From: Fusobacterium sp. SYSU M8D902
GTDB taxonomy: Bacteria > Fusobacteriota > Fusobacteriia > Fusobacteriales > Fusobacteriaceae
Length of the DNA stretch: 57,087 bases
Reading direction: 5' to 3'
Assembly (NCBI RefSeq): GCF_040199715.1
Contig: NZ_JBEFNA010000012.1
Location: 1-57,087 of the forward strand
Made by a program: the position numbers and the translations under genes
Notes under the pieces: generated by a model
The model's input: only the letters and a program-made list of their open reading frames with translations
Database searches by the model: none
What the model was told of the DNA's origin: nothing
Shown here: one piece after another, positions 47,284 to 54,353 of the stretch
Layout: each line of letters starts with the position of its first letter
Numbering within the stretch: position 1 is the stretch's first letter

Positions 47284-48903
47284 ATGAAAAAATTAATTAT
47301 CTATCTTTTTCTTATGTTACCTTTCCTATCTTTTTCAGAGGTGATTCTTGAAAGTTCCAATACTAAACCAGCAATAAACGAACCTTTTAATATAAGAGTC
47401 ATCTTTTTAAATGAAGATAAGAAAGATTATAACATTGAAGGAGTTGAAAACTTACAAATTCTTTCTAAGAGTACAAGTTCAAAAACTTCTATTATAAATG
47501 GTAAGAAAACACAGGAGAAAATGGATATCTATACAGTGATGTCCAACGATATTAAAAGTTTTCCTCTAAAAGTAAGTGTTTCAGGGGGAAAGGCAGAGTC
47601 TAATCCCTTGAATATTGAGGTACAAAAAGAGGTGCAAGAGAGTATAAATGGGGATATGAGTTTTCAACCCTCAATTAAAAGTGGAGATTCATTCTACTTT
47701 GGTCAAAAGATTGTCTATGAAGAAAACTTTCTTACAACAGTTAGTATTAACTCAATTGGATATAGTAAGAAACCTCAATTTAATGATTTTTCTGAAAAGG
47801 ATATGAGCCCTATTGCTCTAAATGGAAATTATGAACAGAGCTATTTCAGATCTTCTTCTGGTAGAGAGGGGTTGAAGATAAACACATATAGAGGTATCTT
47901 ACAAGCTAACTCATCTGGAGAGAAAAAAATCAGCTCTGGACAGGTGGCAGTTACACAGAGTACAGGTAGAAGAGATTTCTTCTTTGAGGAATCAACTCCC
48001 CCTAAATATTTTGGTGGGAAACAACTAAATATAAATATACTTCCTCTTCCACAAAATAAACCTACAAACTTTCAAAACATTGTAGGAAAACCTACTCTTG
48101 ATTACACTTGGAGTAGTGACAATATAGATGTTGGTGATTCTATACTTCTCACTGTTAAAATAAGTGGAGATGCCAATTTAGACTCATTGGAAAAAATTAT
48201 TCCAAAAGAGTTTAGAGATTTTAATGTATTTGAAAGTTTAAAAAATAAATTTGAAACTATTAACAATGGAAATTACTATGCTGAAAAAACTTTTGAAGTG
48301 GCACTTATTCCTAAACAGGTTGGAGAGATAGATACTCCAGAAATAAAAATTCCATACTTTGATACTACTGTAAAAGCTTATAAATACCTAACTATTCCTA
48401 GTAAAAAGATTAAAGTAAATAAAAATGGAAATATTATTCCTAGCAACAGTGAAAAAAATTTCACTTCACCTACACCTATAAATAACCAAGTGGAAAATAA
48501 AATAGAAAATGTAGTTATCAATAGTGTTGGAAATGAAAAAATTTCTCAACATAAAAATTATAATTATTTAATTATAGGACTTATAGCTATTATTATAATT
48601 CAAGGTGCTACTATAATCTATCTTTTATTTAGAAAAAATGGTAATAGTTCCTCTGAAAATCTTGGTAATCTTGCTAAATGCAAAGATGATAAGGAGTTTT
48701 ATAATGCCTATTGCGATTTTATGAAGAGTAGATATAACTTTAGCCCTAAGGTGCATCTTGAGGATAGACTTGTAAAATTGGGATTCTCTCCTGATTTTAT
48801 TGAGATCAATAGAGAGCTAGAACAAGCTTATTATAACAATACACCTATTGATAGAAAAGAGATTTTAAAAAGAATTAAAAAGGAGTTGAAAAATGAAAAA
48901 TAA
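47284..48903 (+). CDS. batD: BatD, oxygen tolerance protein
   Basis: 539 residues. Signal peptide MKKLIIYLFLMLPFLSFS, then a large extracytoplasmic beta-rich part with several immunoglobulin-like domains (GGKAESNPLNIEVQKEV, GEIDTPEIKIPYFDTTVKAY), a membrane helix near 426-446 (YLIIGLIAIIIIQGATIIYL) and a cytoplasmic tail of about 90 residues. The order (signal, BatD domain, helix, tail) is typical of BatD. It overlaps the DUF4250 gene by 11 bp. Confidence 0.9.
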   Translation: MKKLIIYLFLMLPFLSFSEVILESSNTKPAINEPFNIRVIFLNEDKKDYNIEGVENLQILSKSTSSKTSIINGKKTQEKMDIYTVMSNDIKSFPLKVSVSGGKAESNPLNIEVQKEVQESINGDMSFQPSIKSGDSFYFGQKIVYEENFLTTVSINSIGYSKKPQFNDFSEKDMSPIALNGNYEQSYFRSSSGREGLKINTYRGILQANSSGEKKISSGQVAVTQSTGRRDFFFEESTPPKYFGGKQLNINILPLPQNKPTNFQNIVGKPTLDYTWSSDNIDVGDSILLTVKISGDANLDSLEKIIPKEFRDFNVFESLKNKFETINNGNYYAEKTFEVALIPKQVGEIDTPEIKIPYFDTTVKAYKYLTIPSKKIKVNKNGNIIPSNSEKNFTSPTPINNQVENKIENVVINSVGNEKISQHKNYNYLIIGLIAIIIIQGATIIYLLFRKNGNSSSENLGNLAKCKDDKEFYNAYCDFMKSRYNFSPKVHLEDRLVKLGFSPDFIEINRELEQAYYNNTPIDRKEILKRIKKELKNEK

Positions 48904-49084
48904 ATATCTAACTATGGACATAAATATAGCCTACAGTATGCTTAATATGAGATTGAGAGATAAATACTCATCTTTGAGTGAGCTATGTGAAGATGAGGAT
49001 ATTGATATGGAGGAGCTACTAGAGGGGTTAAAAGCTAAAGGAGTTTTATATAACGAGGACTCTAACCAATTTACTCAAATTTAA
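48893..49084 (+). CDS. DUF4250 domain protein
   Basis: 63 residues. The pattern YLTMDINIAYSMLNMRLRDK, followed by LSELCEDEDIDMEEL and ending NEDSNQF, is that of DUF4250. These small soluble proteins have a winged-helix-like fold in prediction and no known job. The gene overlaps batD and is the operon's last; a terminator follows at 49102-49132. Confidence 0.8.
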   Translation: MKNKYLTMDINIAYSMLNMRLRDKYSSLSELCEDEDIDMEELLEGLKAKGVLYNEDSNQFTQI

Positions 49085-49101
49085 CAAAATAAACTTTATA
49101 C

Positions 49102-49132
49102 AAAAAAACAGCCTTTTAAAGCTGTTTTTTTT
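49102..49132. terminator. Bidirectional terminator after the Bat operon
   Basis: AAAACAGC-cttttaaa-GCTGTTTT with A and T runs outside, between convergent genes. Confidence 0.8.
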
Positions 49133-49163
49133 CTTTATATAAGCTAACAAATAATTTTTAATT

Positions 49164-50297
49164 TTAATCCTCTTTTAAAAACAGTGTACTGATATTAGCT
49201 AATCCTAAATATGTATTTTGTAGGAATAGATAGATAACATTGGGATTGATTGGTGAAAATTTTATTGATACATCTTTTCCATTTAATTCCTTAAAATCAG
49301 AAGATATGTATTGAAAATTTTTCACCCTAACCTTTGAATCATTTACCTTTCTCGAAATAAGCTGTAAAAATATATCCAACTCTCTTATATATTTCAATCT
49401 ATTCACTGTATTATAATTTATACTGAAAGCATACTCTTTTCTCTCCAAATATATATATATGCTCAAAAACTCTGCCAACTCCAAAAATGACAGTTCATAA
49501 TTGTGTTTTCTATAAAATTCCTCAATATCCTTTTTTATAAACTCAATAAACTTATGTACCTCTATATTTTCAGTGTAATGTTCACTTATCTTTACACCCA
49601 ATCTATTATATATCTCTTTCAATATTTTTTTATTGTTGATATTTTTTGAAGCTACTAGTATCTCCTTAGGCAGAATAAATTTTCCACTTTTTAATGAAGC
49701 TTTTAAAATTCCCTCTCTTATAAAGCCCAATAGTGAATAGAAGTTTGCTGAATACATATCAATAGCAAAGTTAACTGGTTGTAAAGACGCTGTGTCCAGC
49801 ATTATCAACAATCTAGGAACAATCTTTTTACTTGAAAATAGACTATCAACAAGTATATACAGAGGAATATCAAAAACTAAGTAACATTGATTCTCCTTTT
49901 TTATCTGCTCTAAATACTTATTTGTTGTCTTGTTGAAAAACTCATCTATATTGTTAACTATTCTATAAAATGTGGCATAGCTTATTGTAAAATTCTCATT
50001 AAACATCTCTTTACATTTATCATACAACAGTGTTATATTAGTCTCGTCAGAACTTCTACACACCTCTTTAATCCTATCTAAATCTCTCTCATCTATATTT
50101 CTAAAAGAGTTTTTATCCTCTCTAGCTTTTTTCTCTAAACCAATTATTCCATTTTTTTTATAGGCATTAACCCATCTTTTTAGAGTGGCATAGGATATAT
50201 TCTCCTCATTCTCTATCTCTTTTAATTTCTTTTTCTTTTTTAAAAAAGGCTCAATTATTTTGAAACGAAATAGTTCTAATTCTTGATTATCTTTCAC
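49164..50297 (-). CDS. TnsB/MuA-like transposase homologue with lost active site (probable regulator)
   Basis: 377 residues from a GTG at 50297, 9 bases after AAGGAG; the longer frame to 50387 adds a hydrophobic, unlikely N-terminus. First helix-turn-helix: ISYATLKRWVNAYKKNGIIG (34-53). Second: FTISYATFYRIVNNI (103-117). The DDE fold follows: first Asp143 in LVFDIPLYILV, then ILVASKNINNK where the second Asp should be (Ser217 in place of the Asp of TDNG), and Glu252 in FIEFIKKDI, 35 residues on as in TnsB. The C-terminal beta-barrel (GKDVSIKFSPINPNVIYLFL) matches Mu_transpos_C. Lacking the second catalytic Asp, it should not cut DNA. No ATPase partner or transposon ends surround it. Confidence 0.7.
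   Translation of the reverse strand: MKDNQELELFRFKIIEPFLKKKKKLKEIENEENISYATLKRWVNAYKKNGIIGLEKKAREDKNSFRNIDERDLDRIKEVCRSSDETNITLLYDKCKEMFNENFTISYATFYRIVNNIDEFFNKTTNKYLEQIKKENQCYLVFDIPLYILVDSLFSSKKIVPRLLIMLDTASLQPVNFAIDMYSANFYSLLGFIREGILKASLKSGKFILPKEILVASKNINNKKILKEIYNRLGVKISEHYTENIEVHKFIEFIKKDIEEFYRKHNYELSFLELAEFLSIYIYLERKEYAFSINYNTVNRLKYIRELDIFLQLISRKVNDSKVRVKNFQYISSDFKELNGKDVSIKFSPINPNVIYLFLQNTYLGLANISTLFLKED
50243..50265. repeat. 23-bp direct repeat, copy 1 (inside the transposase-like gene)
   Basis: Exact match to 50376-50398, offset 133 bp. The core is GGCTCAATTATTTTGAAA. It falls in codons 12-19 (FKIIEP), 60-80 bp downstream of the predicted start of the minus-strand transcript. A candidate operator, possibly acting with copy 2 by looping. 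Confidence 0.7.
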
Positions 50298-50330
50298 TAC
50301 TCTTTTCTCCTTAATACTAATAATTATTAT

Positions 50331-50433
50331 AATAAAATAATACAATACTTTTAAAAAAAAATCAATTCCTTTAATAAAAAGGCTCAATTATTTTGAAAAA
50401 AATATTGACTTTTTTAGAAAAATGAGATATATT
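50331..50433. promoter_or_regulatory. Divergent promoters of the transposase-like gene and PTS gene
   Basis: Minus strand: TTGATT (50360-50365), 17 bp, TATTAT (about 50337-50342). Plus strand: TTGACT (50405-50410), 17 bp, TATATT (50428-50433). The two -35 boxes are 39 bp apart and face away from each other. The second copy of the 23-bp repeat sits between them. Confidence 0.65.
50376..50398. repeat. 23-bp direct repeat, copy 2 (between divergent promoters)
   Basis: Identical to 50243-50265. It starts 10 bp from the minus-strand -35 and ends 6 bp from the plus-strand -35, an ideal operator place for both genes. Confidence 0.75.
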
Positions 50434-50466
50434 TAATTTGTTATTACAAATATTATGGAGGTTATT

Positions 50467-51954
50467 ATGAAAGTCTTTGCAGAAGTTCAAAAAATTGGTA
50501 AAGCTTTAATGACTCCAGTTGCTATATTACCAGCAGCAGGATTATTTTTAGCTTTTGGAAACAAACTACATTTTACACTTATGGAGCAAGCAGGTCAGGT
50601 AATTTTTAGTAACTTACCTCTTCTATTTGCCATTGGAGCAGCTATTGGTCTTGTAGGTGGAGATGGAATAGCAGCCTTAGCCGCAGTAGTGGCACTTTTA
50701 ATTATGAATACTACAATGGGTATAATGACAGATGCAGCTGTTGGAGTAGCTAATGGAGATCTATCTTATGCTATGGTTTTAGGTATTCCTACTCTTCAAA
50801 CAGGTGTTTTTGGTGGATTAATAGCTGGTATCATTGCAGCTATCTGTTATAAAAAATTCTATAAAACTGAATTACCAGCTTTCTTAGGATTCTTTGCTGG
50901 AAAGAGATTAGTTCCTATTATGACAGCTATTGTAGCTTTCTTAGTTGGATTAGCTATGCCTACTATTTGGCAACCTGTTCAAATAGGATTAGCAAAACTA
51001 TCTTTCTTAGCTAATGATGTTAATACTAACATCTCTACTCTAATATTTGGTATCATAGAGAGATCTCTAATCCCATTCGGATTACACCACATCTTCTATG
51101 CACCTTTCTGGTATCAATTTGGAGAGTATACAACTCAAGCTGGACAAGTGGTACAAGGTGACCAAACTATATGGTTTGCTATGTTAAAAGATGGAGTTCA
51201 TTCATTCTCATCAGCAACTTATCAAGGTGCAGGTAAATTCTTAACAGGTAAATTTGTATTTATGATGTTTGGATTACCAGCTGCTGCTTTAGCTATGTAT
51301 CACGAAGCTAAGCCTCAAAATAAAAAGTTAGTAGGAGGAATTCTATTCTCTGCTGCACTAACATCTTTCCTAACAGGAATTACTGAGCCATTAGAGTTCT
51401 CATTCCTATTTGTTGCACCTATATTATATGGAATACACTGTATCTTTGCAGGTATCTCATTTATGTTAATGAATCTATTCAATGTTAGAATAGGTATGAC
51501 ATTCTCTGGAGGATTAATTGACTATATCGTATTTGGAGTTTTACCAGGAACTAGTGGATTTGAAACAAGATGGTATATGGTTATCATAGTTGGACTTTTC
51601 TTCTCTGTAATCTATTACTTTGGATTCAGATTTGCTATAAGAAAATTCAACCTTAAAACTCCTGGAAGAGATGATAGTACTTCTGAAGAGGCAGGTTCTG
51701 AAGCTATCGAAGGTGATGCTTTAGCTGTTGGTGTTTTACAAGCACTTGGTGGAAAAGAAAATATAATCTCTCTAGATTCTTGTATCACAAGATTAAGAGT
51801 TGAAGTTAAAGACAGTAGTCTTGTAGTTGATGATTCTCTTAAAAAATTAGGAACATCTGGAGTTTTAAAAGTTGGAGCTCATGGAGTTCAAGCTATATTT
51901 GGTTCAAAAGCACAATTTATCTGCAACGATTTAAGAAAAATGACTGGAATTTAA
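50467..51954 (+). CDS. PTS transporter EIICB, glucose/N-acetylglucosamine family
   Basis: 495 residues from the ATG at 50467, 5 bases after GGAGG (50457-50461); the ATG at 50455 overlaps that site. Ten or so membrane helices form the EIIC part ([35 protein letters not shown]-like and [15 protein letters not shown] with the substrate Glu). A linker near 400-415 leads to the EIIB domain with the phosphorylated Cys439 in [13 protein letters not shown]. No EIIA domain is present, so it depends on an EIIA elsewhere. It imports and phosphorylates a hexose or amino sugar (glucose, GlcNAc or maltose-like). The regulator candidate is divergent from it. Confidence 0.9.
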   Translation: MKVFAEVQKIGKALMTPVAILPAAGLFLAFGNKLHFTLMEQAGQVIFSNLPLLFAIGAAIGLVGGDGIAALAAVVALLIMNTTMGIMTDAAVGVANGDLSYAMVLGIPTLQTGVFGGLIAGIIAAICYKKFYKTELPAFLGFFAGKRLVPIMTAIVAFLVGLAMPTIWQPVQIGLAKLSFLANDVNTNISTLIFGIIERSLIPFGLHHIFYAPFWYQFGEYTTQAGQVVQGDQTIWFAMLKDGVHSFSSATYQGAGKFLTGKFVFMMFGLPAAALAMYHEAKPQNKKLVGGILFSAALTSFLTGITEPLEFSFLFVAPILYGIHCIFAGISFMLMNLFNVRIGMTFSGGLIDYIVFGVLPGTSGFETRWYMVIIVGLFFSVIYYFGFRFAIRKFNLKTPGRDDSTSEEAGSEAIEGDALAVGVLQALGGKENIISLDSCITRLRVEVKDSSLVVDDSLKKLGTSGVLKVGAHGVQAIFGSKAQFICNDLRKMTGI

Positions 51955-52002
51955 GATACTAAGTTTTGGTCATATGGGTTAAAAATAGGGTATTTATCAT
52001 AG

Positions 52003-52028
52003 AGGAGAGAACATTTAGTTTCTCTCCT
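52003..52028 (+). terminator. Terminator after the PTS gene
   Basis: AGGAGAGAAC-attta-GTTTCTCTCCT hairpin followed by a T-rich stretch. Confidence 0.75.
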
Positions 52029-52067
52029 TTCAATTTTATTTTCAAATAAAAAAATAACAAAAAAATA

Positions 52068-52205
52068 TTGTTAAAATTCTATTTACGTAGTATACTTATA
52101 GTGGGTTGATAGAAATAAATTTTAAACGCTATATAAGAGGGTGATGCTAATGGTATTAATTGTTTTTTGAAGTATAAAACAGTTTTTATCATTAGTATTT
52201 TTTAT
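52068..52205 (+). promoter_or_regulatory. Promoter and attenuator-like leader of the DUF2207 gene
   Basis: TTGTTA (52068-52073) and TATACT (52091-52096) are 17 bp apart; the transcript should start near 52103. It contains GAGGG before a tiny open frame (ATG at 52144 or 52150; MLMVLIVF or MVLIVF, stop at 52168-52170). That frame lies in a long hairpin: TGCTAATGGTA (52145-52155) pairs with TATCATTAGTA (52187-52197) using G-U pairs, with a GTTTT/AAAAC inner stem, and TTTTTTATTTT follows. It is a terminator 30 bp before the real gene, with a leader peptide in its 5' arm. Confidence 0.55.
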
Positions 52206-52234
52206 TTTATACTATAATTATCAGGGAGAGAAAT

Positions 52235-54055
52235 ATGGGAAAATTTAAAACTTATTTAAACAAATTACTGCCTATTTTATTTACTTTTGCTCTATTGTCT
52301 TTATATACCTTAGCTAGTCCAAAATATAGTGTTGTTAATCTCAATATAGAAGCTAAGATAAATAGAGATGGTAGTGTCAATATCACTGAATTGGTAGAGT
52401 ACAATTCATATAATATAAATGGAATTCTCTATAATATTGATTATAGTGGATATGGAGAGTTGAAAGATCTACAGGTATTCTATGAACAAAATAGCGAGTT
52501 TTATCCAGCTAAAAACAGCAATAGTCACAATAAAGGTACTTATACAGTCAATAATAGTGATGAACTTATGAAAATAAAACTTTACTATCCTATGAGAAAT
52601 CAAAATAAATGGTTTCTCTTTAATTACACACTCACTCAAGGAGTTACTGTATACAATGATATTGCTCAATTCAATAGAAAAATGGTGGGAAAGAGTTGGA
52701 AATCTAATATAGATAATATTAAAGTTAAGATTACTCTTCCTGAAAAAGTACCAACAAACAAGATAAAAGCTTTTGGACATGGACCACTTATAGGAGATGT
52801 TGATATAATAAATGGAAAAGAGATACTATATACTCTTCATAACTACTACTCTGGAGAGTTTGTAGAGGCAAATATACTCTTTCCTAAAGATATCCTATCT
52901 AACATAGATCCTTCACATATTAAAAATGAAGCTGGATATGATAAGATTTTAAAAATGGAAAATAAGTTAGCTGATAAAGCTGATCTTCATAGAAAATTTT
53001 TAGAGATGAAAGATATAATTGAAGACTTAATTTTTGTAGTTTTCCTAGCTTGGGTAGCTTTTGTACTGTTCTTTAACTATATACAAAACATAAGAAAACA
53101 CAAAGTTAACATTGAGCATAGAGAGTATTTTAAAGAAGCTCCTAATAATTTTTCTCCAGCAGTTGGTGGAGCAATTGCTTGTGGTGGTATACTCCCTAAT
53201 CATCTTCTTGCTACAGTTATAGATTTAGTTAGAAGAGATTATCTTGAGATATCAGAGGGAGAAGAGAGTATACTTAGAAAGAAAAACTTAGACTTAAAAG
53301 ATCTGAAAGATTATGAAAAGTTTGTAATTGAATGGTATATTGATAAACTTGGTGATGGCTCTCAAATATCTATGGAAGAGATCGAAAGAGTTATAAAAGA
53401 TAGAAAAAATGCTATTAATTTTGGACAGAAATATGAAAAATGGCAATCAATGGTAGCAATTGATCTTGAAAATGTTGGTTTTAAAAGAGAGAAAAAAAAT
53501 AAACTTCCCATTATCCTAGCAATTTTAACAGCAGTTTTGGGACTACCTAGTGGTGTCTTTTTATCAGTATATTTTAATGATGGTAAATTTATATTTTTCC
53601 CTTTTATATCATTTTTTATTATTATGTTTTCTACATCTGGAAGAAGATATACATTGGAAGCTGAAAAATTGAGAGCAGAGTGGCTTGACTATAAAAAATT
53701 CTTAATTGATTACCGAAACTTTAAAGAAGCTAAGCTATCCCCTATATATATTTTGGAACAACACTTTATATATGCTATTGCATTGGGCGTAGCTGAAGAG
53801 GTGGCTAAGGGATATTCAGAAATATATGTAGAAAATAACGATATTGATAGAAGAAGACTTAACAGAATGCCTCTTATGGGTATGTATGATAGAAATTCTA
53901 GATTTAGAAATATAGAGAGAACTATTTCTAATTCTGTTATTCATAGTACAAGAGCTCTATCTAATTCTAGACCATCTTCAAGAGGAAGTGGCGGAGGATT
54001 TAGTGGTGGTTCTTCTGGTGGGGGAGGTAACCGTGGTGGCGGTGGTGCTTTTTAA
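52235..54055 (+). CDS. DUF2207 domain membrane protein with Gly-rich tail
   Basis: 606 residues. Signal or anchor helix at 10-28 (LLPILFTFALLSLYTLA), an extracytoplasmic DUF2207 domain (about 30-240; INRDGSVNITELVEYN, GKSWKSNIDNIKVKITLP), a membrane helix near 262-282, a cytoplasmic part (AVGGAIACGGILPNHLLATV), two further helices near 430-465 and a C-terminal tail of Gly/Ser repeats (SGGGFSGGSSGGGGNRGGGG). The Gly-rich end is typical of DUF2207 and TPM-type proteins. Function is unknown. A regulated leader precedes it. Confidence 0.85.
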   Translation: MGKFKTYLNKLLPILFTFALLSLYTLASPKYSVVNLNIEAKINRDGSVNITELVEYNSYNINGILYNIDYSGYGELKDLQVFYEQNSEFYPAKNSNSHNKGTYTVNNSDELMKIKLYYPMRNQNKWFLFNYTLTQGVTVYNDIAQFNRKMVGKSWKSNIDNIKVKITLPEKVPTNKIKAFGHGPLIGDVDIINGKEILYTLHNYYSGEFVEANILFPKDILSNIDPSHIKNEAGYDKILKMENKLADKADLHRKFLEMKDIIEDLIFVVFLAWVAFVLFFNYIQNIRKHKVNIEHREYFKEAPNNFSPAVGGAIACGGILPNHLLATVIDLVRRDYLEISEGEESILRKKNLDLKDLKDYEKFVIEWYIDKLGDGSQISMEEIERVIKDRKNAINFGQKYEKWQSMVAIDLENVGFKREKKNKLPIILAILTAVLGLPSGVFLSVYFNDGKFIFFPFISFFIIMFSTSGRRYTLEAEKLRAEWLDYKKFLIDYRNFKEAKLSPIYILEQHFIYAIALGVAEEVAKGYSEIYVENNDIDRRRLNRMPLMGMYDRNSRFRNIERTISNSVIHSTRALSNSRPSSRGSGGGFSGGSSGGGGNRGGGGAF

Positions 54056-54066
54056 TTAAGCAACAA

Positions 54067-54086
54067 AAATAGTTTGCTAACTATTT
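54067..54086 (+). terminator. Terminator after the DUF2207 gene
   Basis: AAATAGTT-tgct-AACTATTT with ATAATTTTT behind. The rest of the 296-bp gap holds only the promoter listed next. Confidence 0.6.
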
Positions 54087-54170
54087 ATAATTTTTATAAT
54101 GAAATCTAGTTTCTTATCTAATTTTATTTGTTCAATGTTACAAAAATATGTTTAATTAAAGTAAAAATTC

Positions 54171-54206
54171 TTGAAATTTTTGTGAAATTATGCTAAAATT
54201 TCATTG
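54171..54206 (+). promoter_or_regulatory. Promoter and inverted repeat before the second autotransporter
   Basis: TTGAAA (54171-54176), 17 bp, TAAAAT (54194-54199). TGAAATT...AATTTCA flanks and overlaps the -10, so a repressor could sit here. A long, unstructured AT-rich leader of about 150 nt follows before GGAGG. Confidence 0.5.
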
Positions 54207-54353
54207 TAATTTATTGATAAGGATATTATTTTGTTATATTGTAACTATTATTTTTTAAACAATTTAAGTTTACTATAGTATAATTTTCAAAGTAAATTTA
54301 TCTTTATTCTTAAATTATAAAATTCGGGAAAATTCTTTAGGGAGGAATGAGTG

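Noticed and set aside
49164-50387. Active transposon carrying a TnsB-like transposase
   Set aside because: Second catalytic Asp is absent, no AAA+ partner, no terminal inverted repeats or target duplication were seen.
50298-50387. N-terminal extension of the transposase-like protein as a membrane helix
   Set aside because: It lies upstream of AAGGAG and a good GTG start, and includes the promoter sequence itself.
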